64,000 nt of DNA from the NCBI GenBank assembly GCA_029265905.1, contig JAJUGR010000011.1, positions 1-64,000 of the forward strand. The letters are read 5' to 3'. The notes beneath the pieces were generated by a model. That model searched no databases and was not told the origin of the DNA. It saw only the letters and a list, made by a program, of their open reading frames with translations. The position numbers and the translations under genes were made by a program. This document shows positions 7,240 through 18,061 of the stretch, one piece after another (within the stretch, counting starts at the first letter, position 1; each line of letters opens with the position of its first letter). Source of the DNA: Sporomusaceae bacterium. GTDB lineage: Bacteria; Bacillota; Negativicutes; Acidaminococcales; JAJUGR01.

Positions 7240-8862
7240 TTAGCGAAAGATTTTCTGCAACACCTTGTTCGTCACTGCTTCTTTGAGCGCCTCTTGCGTC
7301 ACCGGCAGTTTGCGCGTCTGAAGCTGTTCCAGCACGTCCTGGCTCAACTGCTCCGGATAAAAGAGTCCCAATTCCGTCTGTATGGCCAGGTTGCCTACCT
7401 CCGCCTCCGCCGCGCCGCGTTTCACAAAACTGCCGGACAGTGTCCGGAATGACACGCCGTACGCTTTCCCGTTGTTAATCTGAAAGCTGCCCTGCACCAG
7501 CGCGGCGGCGGCGTCGCCAACCGCCGTGCCAGTGAGCGAAAGCGGCCCTTGAGCGTCTTTTTTCGTCAAGCTGGCGCTATTGAGTTCCCGCCCGGATACA
7601 GCGAGCGTGTAGCTGCCCGTGTCAGGAAACAGATCGCCGGCGGCCGAAACAGCGCCGCCTGCCATGGCGCCAGTAGCCGACAGCAGCTTCAACGTCTGGC
7701 CGGCATAGGAAAAATCGCCGGTAATGCCGCCGACCGCCAACTCGCCGAACTGCAGGCCGGCAAGCGAGAACGCGCCGGTCAGCACCGGCGCAAGCACCGG
7801 TCCGGCAAGCGTCGCCCGCACCGCCAGCGGCCCGGTGGCCGGCGCGCCCGGCAGCAGCGCCGCCGGGTCGCCGGCAGGCAGGTCGAGCGCAAACTGCATC
7901 GTCTGCTGTCCAGCCTGCCCCGCCAACACCTGCCCGGCCGCACTCACCGCCTGCCCTTTGTAGCGGGCCTGCACATCCTTAAACAAAATCGCCTCACCTT
8001 GCTTGTCGAAGCGTCCGCCCCCCTGCGTCAGCACAACCGCCCCAGCCGTATCAACAGCCGAGAAACGGCCAGACAGAACTTGAACCGCCAGCGCGCCGGC
8101 CGGCTCTTTGCCAAGCCGCACTTCCAGTTCATCCAGCCTGCCCGCAGTAACTTGGAGCGGATCATCTGCCGCCGTCAGGCCAAGACGTGCCAGATCAAGT
8201 CCCGTCGCCGTCAGCGCCACCTGCGAAGCGCTCAGCGTCCCCCATTGGCCGCTCACTTCGACGGGGGCCTGCTCCAGCTTGCCATCAGCCGCTATGGCCG
8301 TCTGTCCGGCTTGGCTAAAGTCAAGCAACCCTTTCACCTGGGTCAGCGTTTTTGCAAAATATGGCGTCCGCACATGCAGTTGCCCCGCTTTCACTTCAAC
8401 GACCCCGCGGAAGTCAGGCCTCTCTCCCACCGGCGCCTTGAGCAACCCGTCCCAATTCAAGCGTTCCGGTTTATAGTCGAGCCAGATTTCCGGTTTTTCT
8501 ACCGTTACGCCCGTCACCAGTTGCGGCCCCAGCCGCCCGCTCAGCAAATCACGCCACCGATAGCTGATTAAGACGCGCTCGCTTTTGGCCAGTTGATTGC
8601 CCGCCGCATCAAGCACCTGCACTTCGCGCGCCTCCACCTCGCCAAAAAGCGATAAAGCAAGGCGCTCTGCCGTTACCCGGCCGTTGACGGCTTCGTTGGC
8701 CTTCGCCAGAAGCGACGCTTCGGCCGCCTGCCGCACTTTCCCGGAGGCAATCTGAAACAGCGCCCCCCCGAGCACAAGCACTGCTATAAGCACAGCCAGG
8801 CCGGCTCTTTTCCGACTCAACCGCGTTCCTTTATCCGGCAACGTTTTTCCGTCTTCGTTCAT
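7240..8862 (-). CDS. AsmA-family-like membrane-anchored protein
   Basis: 540 residues. One N-terminal membrane segment (about 23-41) precedes a long periplasmic region of beta-rich, low-complexity Ala/Gly/Leu sequence typical of AsmA/TamB/YdbH-like proteins, which bridge the two membranes and move phospholipids. The N-terminal region after the anchor (pattern ALSLFGEVEAREVQV) fits the AsmA start. Such proteins are expected only in diderms, so this gene supports an outer-membrane-bearing Firmicute. Its ATG overlaps the stop of the helicase gene by 4 bp, so translation is coupled. Family assignment is by overall character; exact subfamily uncertain. Confidence 0.75.
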   Translation of the reverse strand: MNEDGKTLPDKGTRLSRKRAGLAVLIAVLVLGGALFQIASGKVRQAAEASLLAKANEAVNGRVTAERLALSLFGEVEAREVQVLDAAGNQLAKSERVLISYRWRDLLSGRLGPQLVTGVTVEKPEIWLDYKPERLNWDGLLKAPVGERPDFRGVVEVKAGQLHVRTPYFAKTLTQVKGLLDFSQAGQTAIAADGKLEQAPVEVSGQWGTLSASQVALTATGLDLARLGLTAADDPLQVTAGRLDELEVRLGKEPAGALAVQVLSGRFSAVDTAGAVVLTQGGGRFDKQGEAILFKDVQARYKGQAVSAAGQVLAGQAGQQTMQFALDLPAGDPAALLPGAPATGPLAVRATLAGPVLAPVLTGAFSLAGLQFGELAVGGITGDFSYAGQTLKLLSATGAMAGGAVSAAGDLFPDTGSYTLAVSGRELNSASLTKKDAQGPLSLTGTAVGDAAAALVQGSFQINNGKAYGVSFRTLSGSFVKRGAAEAEVGNLAIQTELGLFYPEQLSQDVLEQLQTRKLPVTQEALKEAVTNKVLQKIFR

Positions 8863-10085
8863 GGCTTGCGCCTCCGCTCGCCCCCTTGGCCCTGATTTGG
8901 CTTGCCCGGCCCTTTTGGCGCCCGCTTGCCTGAGGAAGCGTTTTTACCCGCCGGACGCCGTTGGGACCGCGGCTCGCCGCCAAGCGGCTTCAAGCTGAGC
9001 TTGAGTTTTTTCGCCAGTTCCGCCAGCGTGGCCAGTTCGCCCTTGGTGGCGATCGAAACAACCGTTCCCCGCTTGCCCGCCCGTCCAGTCCGCCCCGCCC
9101 GATGGAGATACACTTCCGCCGACTCAGGGATGGACAGGTTAATCACATGGCTGATATCCGGAATATCAAGGCCGCGAGCCGCCAAGTCGGTCGCCACCAG
9201 CAAGCGCACCGTACCGCGCTTGAAATCCGCCAGCGCCTGCTGCCGCACTTCCTTGCGCGCGCCGCCGACTAGGCTGGCGGCCGGCAGCCCATGGAACAAC
9301 AAACGCTCCAAGACGCGTTCCGCATCGCCGCCATCGACAAATACCAGGGCGCGCTGCAGTTCCATGCGGTTGACCAGGCGGCGCAAGACATCGAATTTTT
9401 CTCGCAGTTCAGCCACAACCACCTCGTGATCAATGCCTTCCGGCACAGTCATGTTTGCTTCATCCGCCACGCGCACCGGCCCGTTCATAAAGGCTGCCGC
9501 TTTTTTCGCCACCGCCTCCGGCAGCGAGGCGGACAGCAGCACCACCTGCCGGTCCCGTTTCAAGGCCCGCACGACCCCTTCCACCGCCGGCGCGTTTTGT
9601 TCATCCAGCAGCCGGTCTGCTTCATCCAAGACCAGCACCTTCACCGTGTGCGCGGTGATTTTCTTCTTGCCGATCAGTTCCAGCACCCGGCCGGCGGAAC
9701 CGACAATCAGCTGCGGCTTGGCCTTCAAGCTGTCAATCTGCCGGGCAATGTTGACCTGTCCGATTATCGGCACGGACAAAAGCTCGATCCCCGACGTCTC
9801 CGCCAGCAGCGCCGCCTGGTGGTGGATTTGCATCGCCAATTCATGCGTCGGCGCCAAAATCAGCGCCTGCAGTTCCTTTTTCTCCGCATCAAGGCGCTGA
9901 AACAGCGGCAGCAGGTAGGCCAGGGTTTTGCCCGTCCCGGTCGGCGCCTGGCCCAAGAGGTCCTTGCCCGCCAAAACTTCCGGAATCGCAAGCGCCTGAA
10001 TCTTGGTCGGGCTGGTTATGTTGCCCGCCGCCAGCGCGGTGACCAACGCCGCACCAAGGCCTAATTCGCTAAAACTAGTCAACAC
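8859..10085 (-). CDS. DEAD-box ATP-dependent RNA helicase
   Basis: About 408 residues. Q motif, motif I APTGTGKT, motif II DEAD (LVLDEADRLL), motif III SAS and motif VI HRAGRTGRAGKRG are all present; a basic Arg/Lys/Gly-rich tail (about the last 40 residues) likely binds RNA. The open frame extends to a GTG at 10109, but AAGGAA at 10092-10097 points to GTG at 10085 or TTG at 10082. It follows the alcohol dehydrogenase by 45 bp and overlaps the AsmA-like gene by 4 bp. The role is probably ribosome assembly or mRNA remodelling; no specific substrate is indicated. Confidence 0.92.
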   Translation of the reverse strand: MLTSFSELGLGAALVTALAAGNITSPTKIQALAIPEVLAGKDLLGQAPTGTGKTLAYLLPLFQRLDAEKKELQALILAPTHELAMQIHHQAALLAETSGIELLSVPIIGQVNIARQIDSLKAKPQLIVGSAGRVLELIGKKKITAHTVKVLVLDEADRLLDEQNAPAVEGVVRALKRDRQVVLLSASLPEAVAKKAAAFMNGPVRVADEANMTVPEGIDHEVVVAELREKFDVLRRLVNRMELQRALVFVDGGDAERVLERLLFHGLPAASLVGGARKEVRQQALADFKRGTVRLLVATDLAARGLDIPDISHVINLSIPESAEVYLHRAGRTGRAGKRGTVVSIATKGELATLAELAKKLKLSLKPLGGEPRSQRRPAGKNASSGKRAPKGPGKPNQGQGGERRRKP

Positions 10086-10130
10086 ACACACTTCCTTCAC
10101 CGCCAGCACGCCCGGCCGGCAGTTTTATTT

Positions 10131-11255
10131 TTATTTGACTGCCGCTGCCGGCGCCACCGCAAGCGAGGCGCGCAGCCACGCCGCCAAATCCGCTTCCGTC
10201 AGATCCCGGGCGGTCCAAGCCACGCTGGCCGCCTGCGCCGCGATAGCAGCAAATTTGCCGACCTCTTCTTCGCCAAGCGTCGGCCCGGTGCCAATCAGTT
10301 CCGTCATCAGCCGGGCAAAGCCGTCCACATCCGGCAGCTTGAGGACCGACAGCAGCGCGGCGATTTTTTCTTCGCAGGCTGGCCAATTAAGCCGCAGATA
10401 CTCGCCCATCAGCAGGCCGTTGGCCTGCCCGTGCGGAATCTGGCGGAAATAGGTCAGGGAGTAGCCAAGCGCATGCACGGCCGTCGTTCCCGTTTGGGCA
10501 ATCACGACGCCGCCCAAGAGCGAAGCATACAACAGCTTTTCCCGGTCACTTGCCGAAAATTCGCCCGCCTTCAGCGCCGGGACGACCTCGGCAAGAGTGG
10601 CCATGCCCGTCAGCGCTAACGCGTCGGTCAACGCCGTCGCCCGCCGGGACAAGTAGCCCTCCAACAGGTGCGACAGCGCATCCACCGCCGTATGAACTGT
10701 CACCTGTGCCGGCAAGGACGCGGTATAGCGCGCATCCAAAAAAGCAACCTTCGGGAAATTCTCCGGCGTGGCGAAGCCGCGCTTTGTCTGCTTGGCGTCG
10801 TCAGTCAAAATGGCATACTGCGTCACCTCGCTGCCGGTTCCCGCGGTCAGCGGAATGGCCAGCACCGGCAAGGGCGCCTTGGCAAATCCGCCGCCGAACA
10901 GCGCGGCCGCCGGCATTTCATTCGTCGCCAGCATGGCGATCGCTTTCGCGGCATCAAGCGGCGAGCCGCCGCCGATGGCGACGACCATGTCCGGCCTGAA
11001 TTGCCGCGCAAGCGCCGCTCCGGCCTCCACTTGCGCAAAGGTGGGGTTTTCCCCGACGCCGTCAAACACGCGCCAAGCAATCTTCCGCTGCCCTAACGCC
11101 GTCTCCACGTCGGAGAGCGCGCCGCTGACCCTGGCCGAATGCTTGCCGGTCACCAGCAGCGCTTTTTTGCCGTACCGGGCAAACACATCGCCGTTTTGCA
11201 CTACGCACGCTGTTCCGAAGAATATTTCTGTTGGCATCGAAAAACGAAAGTCCAT
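10131..11255 (-). CDS. iron-containing (type III) alcohol dehydrogenase
   Basis: 374 residues, the usual family length. The NAD(P)-binding motif GGGSPLDAAKA is near 95-105, and the metal-ligand region DALSHLLEGYLS and HALGY...IPHGQANG supplies the Asp and three His iron ligands. It should reduce aldehydes or oxidise alcohols in the cytoplasm; substrate not predictable. It lies 19 bp downstream of the thioesterase gene and upstream of the helicase, in an apparent four-gene transcript of mixed function. Confidence 0.9.
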   Translation of the reverse strand: MDFRFSMPTEIFFGTACVVQNGDVFARYGKKALLVTGKHSARVSGALSDVETALGQRKIAWRVFDGVGENPTFAQVEAGAALARQFRPDMVVAIGGGSPLDAAKAIAMLATNEMPAAALFGGGFAKAPLPVLAIPLTAGTGSEVTQYAILTDDAKQTKRGFATPENFPKVAFLDARYTASLPAQVTVHTAVDALSHLLEGYLSRRATALTDALALTGMATLAEVVPALKAGEFSASDREKLLYASLLGGVVIAQTGTTAVHALGYSLTYFRQIPHGQANGLLMGEYLRLNWPACEEKIAALLSVLKLPDVDGFARLMTELIGTGPTLGEEEVGKFAAIAAQAASVAWTARDLTEADLAAWLRASLAVAPAAAVK

Positions 11256-11274
11256 TTTCCGTCCTCCCTCTTGC

Positions 11275-11760
11275 TTATTCCGTCAGTTTTTGCCGGGCCG
11301 CCTTCTTTTTTGCCTTGTAATTCTCATAACGGCGCTTGCCTTCAGCAAACATGGTTTCTTCCTCCGGCGTTTCCAGAATCAACTCCGGCACCGCAAACGG
11401 GCGGGCCTTCTTGTCCAGCGCCACCATGGTGAAAAAAGCCGACAAGGCCCGTTTTCGCCCTTCGTGCTCCAAATCCTCCACTTCAACGACGACCGCCACT
11501 TCCATGGACGACTTGCCGGCAAAGACAACCTGCCCCGTGCAGATGACCAGGTCGCCGATAAAGATCGGCAGGTGAAACTCCAGTTCATCGACGCGCGCCG
11601 TAACTACATTGGAACGGGCATAGCGCCGGGCGGTGGCATAGGCGGTCGAGTCCATCAGCTTCATAATCTCGCCGCCGTGGATATTGCCGGCTACGTTCGC
11701 CTGGCTCGGCATCATCACTTCACTAATAACCAGCTTGGATTCAGATGTTGTTCTCTTCAT
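11275..11760 (-). CDS. hot-dog-fold acyl-CoA thioesterase (YkhA/YciA type)
   Basis: 161 residues from the ATG at 11760. The open frame continues 29 codons upstream, but a G-rich ribosome site lies 7 nt before 11760 and relatives begin there (MKRTTSESK...). The hot-dog motif region GNIHGGEIMKLMD is near residues 25-37, with the conserved catalytic-type Asp. It hydrolyses acyl-CoA esters. First gene of the run thioesterase - alcohol dehydrogenase - helicase - AsmA-like. Confidence 0.88.
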   Translation of the reverse strand: MKRTTSESKLVISEVMMPSQANVAGNIHGGEIMKLMDSTAYATARRYARSNVVTARVDELEFHLPIFIGDLVICTGQVVFAGKSSMEVAVVVEVEDLEHEGRKRALSAFFTMVALDKKARPFAVPELILETPEEETMFAEGKRRYENYKAKKKAARQKLTE

Positions 11761-11858
11761 AAGCCGTCCCCCCGACGCAATTATTCTGCCTCTTAGCGAG
11801 GCCTTGTACTGATTCGCGCTCGAAGGCCAAGAATCCTTGACAGACAATTAGAACAACA

Positions 11859-11887
11859 GCCTCCCGGGCCGTTCAAACCCAAGAGGC
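11859..11887 (-). terminator. terminator of the M20 amidohydrolase gene
   Basis: A 10-bp stem with two G-U pairs and a 9-nt loop, 16 bp after the stop at 11903, followed on the minus strand by TGTTGTTCT. Moderate strength. Confidence 0.6.
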
Positions 11888-11902
11888 CGCTTTTTGTCTG
11901 CC

Positions 11903-13009
11903 TTAGCCAAGCAATTTGTTCACAATATAGCGAAGGATGTTCACGCCGTCCGGCAGGGCGGCGTGGTCGAACCGCATGGCCGGATGGTGCAGGCCCGGCG
12001 TCAGATCAGCGCCGAGGCCGATGTAGCCGACCTTCATCGCCGGCTTGTGTTTCACGTAGTAATGGAAATCTTCGCCGCCCGGAGTCGTAATCGGCGCCAG
12101 CAGCGCCTCTTTGCCCAGCGTCGCGACGATGGCCTCGCTCGCCAGCGCAACCATCTCCGGATCATATTCAGCCGCCGGACAGCCGCCCGACACGTCAATC
12201 GAACCAACCGCCCCAACACTCGCGGCGCCGCCTTCTACCGCCCGCTTGATCTTGGCGATCAATTCGTCCATAATCTCATTTTGCTGCGCCCGTGCGTCAA
12301 CGGCAATAATCGCTTTGTCAGGAATGGCGTTCAGGGCCGCGCCGCCCGCCTGCAGCTTCGTGACCTTCGCCGTTGCCGGCACCACGGGATTGACGTGAAT
12401 GGCATTAATCGCCTGCACAACGGCCGCCGCCGCGTCAATGGCGTTTACGCCCTGGTGCGGGCGGGCGCCATGGGCGGGCGCGCCGGTGACAACCCCTTCA
12501 AGAATATAGCTGGCACCATGGTACAAAGCCGGCGTCGCCTGGTGCAGTTTAGCCTCCTGTACGTGGCGCAGGTGAATGCCCAGCAGGTAGTCGACGTCAT
12601 CGATGGCGCCCGCTTCAATCATGCGCAGCGCTCCGAACAGTTTTTCCTCCGCCGGTTGGAAAATAATTTTCAGGCGGCCCTTGGCCAGCCCTGTTTTTGC
12701 CAGTTCCTCGGCTACCGCAAGCACCATTGCCGAATGGGCGTCATGCCCGCAGGAATGAATCGCACACTGCGCCCCGTCGACCTCATGCGCCAGCGCATCC
12801 ATGTCGGCCCGCAAGCCCAGCGTCGGCCCCGGCTTGCCGCTGTCCAGCAGGCCAACGACACCCGTGCCGCCCAACCCCGTCGTGACTTTGTAGCCCGCTT
12901 TTTCCAATGCGGCAGCCAAGAAAGCCGCCGTTTTCACTTCCTCAAAACCAACCTCCGGCATGGCGTGGAGGGACTCCCAAATTTGCTGTACGCGTTCTGT
13001 GCTATTCAT
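11903..13009 (-). CDS. M20-family amidohydrolase (N-acyl-amino-acid / hippurate hydrolase type)
   Basis: About 368 residues. The zinc-binding HSCGHDAHSAM motif, RADMDAL and the PAEE segment place it in the M20D group, which removes acyl groups from amino acids or indole conjugates. The C-terminal metal ligand is in the GGEDFHYY region. GAGAGG about 9 nt before the ATG at 13009 favours that start over one 27 bp upstream at 13036. It lies 33 bp after a small membrane-protein gene that may be its transporter partner. Confidence 0.88.
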   Translation of the reverse strand: MNSTERVQQIWESLHAMPEVGFEEVKTAAFLAAALEKAGYKVTTGLGGTGVVGLLDSGKPGPTLGLRADMDALAHEVDGAQCAIHSCGHDAHSAMVLAVAEELAKTGLAKGRLKIIFQPAEEKLFGALRMIEAGAIDDVDYLLGIHLRHVQEAKLHQATPALYHGASYILEGVVTGAPAHGARPHQGVNAIDAAAAVVQAINAIHVNPVVPATAKVTKLQAGGAALNAIPDKAIIAVDARAQQNEIMDELIAKIKRAVEGGAASVGAVGSIDVSGGCPAAEYDPEMVALASEAIVATLGKEALLAPITTPGGEDFHYYVKHKPAMKVGYIGLGADLTPGLHHPAMRFDHAALPDGVNILRYIVNKLLG

Positions 13010-13042
13010 CAACAACATCCTCTCAATCAGTTTCATCAGTAT

Positions 13043-13567
13043 TTACCCGCCAGTCTTCGTCAAGCCCGTCTTGCGCAGGCGTTCGACAATGACAAGGCAA
13101 AGCGCGCCGCCAAGCAGCCCCGTCACCAACTGCGGCCAGCTCAGCATCATCCTGAGCAGCGCGGCAATGCGCTCCGGCAAAGCAACGAACTGCAGCACCC
13201 AGTCAATCGCAACATACATGCCGGCCATCTTGACCAGCGCCGCGACAACCACCGCCAGATAAGGCCGCTTGCCATACAGCGCCGCAAACGCCAGAACGTA
13301 AACGGCGTTGGCCGCCGCGACAGGAACGATCAGAACCGGCACTGGCAGCATCTGCTGGAGGTAAGCCACCGTCGGGGCGACAACCGCCATCAAGAGCGCC
13401 GTACGGATTCCGACAAAAAGCGACGCGACCAGCAGGCAGGCGTTCACGGCGCTGCCGATGCCAAACATCGTGATAAACGGCGGCAAGGGAATCAACAGGC
13501 GCAGCGACTGCACCGCCAGCAGCAAGGCCAACAGCAGCCCCGCCCGGGTGATATGCGTCCGGTTCAT
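13043..13567 (-). CDS. small integral membrane protein, ECF S-component-like
   Basis: 174 residues, with five or six hydrophobic helices and a short basic tail. Size and a cluster of small residues in the first helices recall substrate-binding S components of ECF transporters, but no signature is decisive. GGAGGGG 5 nt before the ATG. It sits just upstream of the amidohydrolase, so it might import or export that enzyme's substrate or product. The function is not recognised. Confidence 0.65.
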   Translation of the reverse strand: MNRTHITRAGLLLALLLAVQSLRLLIPLPPFITMFGIGSAVNACLLVASLFVGIRTALLMAVVAPTVAYLQQMLPVPVLIVPVAAANAVYVLAFAALYGKRPYLAVVVAALVKMAGMYVAIDWVLQFVALPERIAALLRMMLSWPQLVTGLLGGALCLVIVERLRKTGLTKTGG

Positions 13568-13654
13568 GCAGTCCCCTCCTTTTCAAGCAGAATCGTCCCT
13601 ACCTTATTTTCGCCACACTCGTTCATAACCCTGCTTGTCCTTAGCCAAAGACAA

Positions 13655-13677
13655 ACGCGCCCCGTAAAGAGACGCGT
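13655..13677 (-). terminator. terminator after upp
   Basis: A 9-bp stem (with G-U pairs) and a 5-nt loop, 8 bp after the upp stop codon, followed on the minus strand by TTTGTCTTT. It closes the phosphatase-rpiB-ywlG-glyA-upp transcript. Confidence 0.65.
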
Positions 13678-13684
13678 CATTAGC

Positions 13685-15566
<1,882 letters not shown>

Positions 15567-15570
<4 letters not shown>

Positions 15571-16127
15571 TTCATCCCCTCACTTTTTTCATAGACAGCG
15601 CGTGGTCCGCCAATATACCGGGGCCGCGTCCTAGCGGCAACGACAGCGGCTTCACCGACGCGGTTCGCCTGCAGGCGGACCGGAACGGCAACCGCCTTCA
15701 AGTGCATGCCGATCATGGTCAAGCCGATATCAAGACCAAGGTCAGCCTGCACAGAGTCCACTACGACCGGATCGCAAAAAAGCTCCATGGCGCAAGCGGC
15801 CAGCGCACCGCCGGCAAAAGCCATCGGCCAGACAGCCACTTCCTCCAACCCCCGCGCAACGGCGACCTTGCGCTCCACGACCAACGCCCGGTTCAAATGC
15901 TCGCAGCACTGCACGGCAAGGTCAAGGTCGGCCTTGCCACAGCTCGCCAAAAGCCCGGACAAAATCGCTTTTGCCGCAACGGCCGAGCCGCTCGTGCCGA
16001 TTTTTTTCCCACGCACCTCACTCGTACTGCAGCCAACCACCAATAATGCGCCTGGCGGCGGGCAAGCCGCCTCGATCAGCTCCATTGCCGCCTTCGCTGC
16101 TTGCTGCCTGATGGCTTCCATCTCCAT
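15567..16127 (-). CDS. UPF0340 / TIGR01440 family protein (YwlG-like)
   Basis: 186 residues from the ATG at 16127; a TTG one codon earlier is possible. The conserved [17 protein letters not shown] segment near the N-terminus and the C-terminal [14 protein letters not shown] match B. subtilis YwlG. Function unknown in the family; it is persistently linked to rpiB and glyA, as here. Confidence 0.9.
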
Positions 16128-16169
16128 CAAATCATCCCGCTTTCAGCTTGATCTTTTGCCAATCGGTTC

Positions 16170-16610
16170 CTAACAGTCCAGCGCTTTCAGCTTTTCAACC
16201 CGGCGGGCATGACGTCCGCCGGCAAACGAGCCTTCCAGCCAGGTATCGACGATCAGGCAGGCCAAACCTGGCCCGATCACCCGTTCCCCCATCGCCAGAA
16301 CATTGGCGTCGTTGTGCTCGCGGCTCATCGCCGCTGAAAAAGTGTCATGACACAAGGCGGCGCGAATGCCGGGCACCTTGTTGGCTGCGATCGATACGCC
16401 GATGCCGGTGCCGCAGATAATGATGCCGCGGTCAAACCGGCCGTCCGCAACCGCCTCGGCCAGCTTGACTGCGATGTCGGGATAGTCAACCGAATCGGTC
16501 GAATGCGTTCCAATATCCGTCACCGCTACGCCGCGCGCCGCCAAATGGCTCTTGATCGTCTCCTTCAAGGCAAAGCCGCCGTGGTCGCTCCCGATAACCA
16601 ATTTACTCAT
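16170..16610 (-). CDS. rpiB: ribose-5-phosphate isomerase B
   Basis: 146 residues from the ATG at 16610. The frame stays open 29 codons upstream, but homology (MSKLVIGSDHGG) and GGGAGG before this ATG fix the start. GSDHGG, the anion-hole motif CGTGIG and the REHNDANVLAMG region are intact. It interconverts ribose-5-P and ribulose-5-P. It is 17 bp downstream of the phosphatase gene. Confidence 0.95.
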   Translation of the reverse strand: MSKLVIGSDHGGFALKETIKSHLAARGVAVTDIGTHSTDSVDYPDIAVKLAEAVADGRFDRGIIICGTGIGVSIAANKVPGIRAALCHDTFSAAMSREHNDANVLAMGERVIGPGLACLIVDTWLEGSFAGGRHARRVEKLKALDC

Positions 16611-16627
16611 GAAGACATGCCTCCCGT

Positions 16628-17089
16628 TTATAAAGCATACTGCGCTTTTATTTTGTCCCACGCTTTTGACAGCCAGCCGGCCAGCAAGGTCGCGCACGCT
16701 TCATACTCGGGCGCACCGCCGCCATAAGGGTCGACAACGTCACCTTGTTCGCCAATAAAAGCCGCCAGGCTGAAGATCTTGCCGCTCAGTTCCGGCATGC
16801 CACAGGCAAGCATTTCCTGCTGGCTGGCCGTCATGGTCAAGATGAGATCGCTTTGGGCCAAATCATCAAAACCGACCTGCTTGGCCTCATGGTAAGTCAG
16901 GGCCAATCCGCGCCTCAGCATCGCATCAGCGGCGGCCCTTGAAGCCGGACTGCCAATCGGAGCGGCGATGCCAGCCGTTGAAATATTCACAGCTTCTCCT
17001 AAAGAATCGCGCTCCGCCAATTGCTGCAGAATCGCGCCCGCCATGGGACTCCGACAAGTATTCCCGGTACAAACCAACAGAATCTTCAA
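16628..17089 (-). CDS. ywlE: low-molecular-weight protein-arginine phosphatase, YwlE-like
   Basis: 153 residues if initiated at TTG 17089, chosen because AAAGGAGG lies 8 nt before it and homologues start at this point. The active-site loop C(X)5R is CTGNTCR (C7-R13); Thr11, known in YwlE to select phospho-arginine over phospho-tyrosine, is present. The general-acid Asp lies in VVDPYGG. It counteracts McsB-type arginine kinase. First gene of the rpiB-glyA-upp operon. Confidence 0.9.
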   Translation of the reverse strand: MKILLVCTGNTCRSPMAGAILQQLAERDSLGEAVNISTAGIAAPIGSPASRAAADAMLRRGLALTYHEAKQVGFDDLAQSDLILTMTASQQEMLACGMPELSGKIFSLAAFIGEQGDVVDPYGGGAPEYEACATLLAGWLSKAWDKIKAQYAL

Positions 17090-17137
17090 CCCGCCCGCCT
17101 CCTTTTGGCACATCTGCACAAGCGTATTATCTTTTTT

Positions 17138-17146
17138 ATTGTAGCA
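17138..17146 (-). promoter_or_regulatory. candidate extended -10 promoter of the ywlE-rpiB-glyA-upp operon
   Basis: The minus strand reads TGCTACAAT about 50 bp before the TTG start. No good -35 is present. The same extended -10 style precedes the PrpR-type regulator. Confidence 0.4.
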
Positions 17147-17186
17147 CAATTCATCCGCCTCTGCACCAAAGCCGCGGCAACAAAAA

Positions 17187-17225
17187 GCGCCTTCCACCCC
17201 GCTTTTGCAACGCGACAGAAGGCGC
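17187..17225 (-). terminator. terminator of the surface-glycan gene cluster
   Basis: An 8-bp GC-rich stem with a long loop, followed on the minus strand by TTTTTGTT. It is 5 bp after the deacetylase stop. Confidence 0.7.
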
Positions 17226-17230
17226 CCGGC

Positions 17231-18061
17231 TTATGAAAGGGATTTTAAATGCTCGGCGATCGAGGTGAACGGAAAAGCGCGCAGCAGCGACGCCAGTTTT
17301 TCCTTATTTCCCGCTACGTGGTAGTAATGGATAAAGGCTTCCTTGCAGGGCAGCGACAGCCGTTGCTCCTCGGGATCCAGCTCGCGGGGATGCAGGTAGA
17401 CGATCGCCGGCTTTCCGGCCGCATTGGCTTGGCGAATGGCCCGCCGAATCAGCCAAGCGGGAAAGAACCGGAAATAGAAGCCGCCGGAATAGCCCATATT
17501 GCGGCCCAGCAGGCTGGTTACAGACATGGGCACCTCGTACAGGCTAAGTTGCCGGCCGTTGACCGTCGGCCGGTGGATGACCGTCGGCGCGTCAGGAATG
17601 CCATATAAAAACGTCTTGACCGGAAACACGCTGGCATCGTACTGCAACCCCAGCTCCTCGAGCGCCTCGAGGTAATGAAAATTCCGCTCGATGATTGACC
17701 AGGACGGAGCCCGGTAACCGAGCACCCGTTGTCCGGCAACCTGCTCCAAAATGTCGATCGACCGCCGCACATCCGCCTTAAACTCTTCCCGCGTCTGGCG
17801 GTAGGCCAATTGGTGGCCGTATCCGTGCGACGCGACGTCATGTCCGGCGGCGACGATTTTTTTCACCACGTCCGGGTAGTCTTCGCCGATGCAGCCGAGA
17901 ACAAAAAAAGTGGCCCGGCAATGATTATCGTTGCACAACTGCAGCAACGCCTCCATCTGCCGAACAAAGCGCGAGCCCTTGCCCCGATAAGCGGCGGGAT
18001 CGATATCGTCATAGTTGGCGTGATACCACTCTTCAATGTCAAACGTCAGCAGATTAACCAC
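17231..18061 (-). CDS. polysaccharide deacetylase of the exosortase/PEP-CTERM-associated type
   Basis: 276 residues from GTG 18061 (the frame opens at TTG 18085, but AAGGGG precedes the GTG, and family members begin with the LTFDIEEWY strand). NodB-type motifs are visible: TFDIEEW near residue 5, SHGYGH with the metal-binding His pair near 85, and RAPSWSI near 115. The C-terminal part matches the DUF3473-like extension of the TIGR03006 group. It should remove N-acetyl groups from a surface or lipid-linked glycan. Overlaps the methyltransferase gene by 8 bp; last gene of the cluster. Confidence 0.88.
   Translation of the reverse strand: MVNLLTFDIEEWYHANYDDIDPAAYRGKGSRFVRQMEALLQLCNDNHCRATFFVLGCIGEDYPDVVKKIVAAGHDVASHGYGHQLAYRQTREEFKADVRRSIDILEQVAGQRVLGYRAPSWSIIERNFHYLEALEELGLQYDASVFPVKTFLYGIPDAPTVIHRPTVNGRQLSLYEVPMSVTSLLGRNMGYSGGFYFRFFPAWLIRRAIRQANAAGKPAIVYLHPRELDPEEQRLSLPCKEAFIHYYHVAGNKEKLASLLRAFPFTSIAEHLKSLS

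Noticed and set aside
16611-16697. N-terminal extension of rpiB
   Set aside because: The extra 29 codons overlap the end of the phosphatase gene and are absent from the family; a ribosome site supports 16610.
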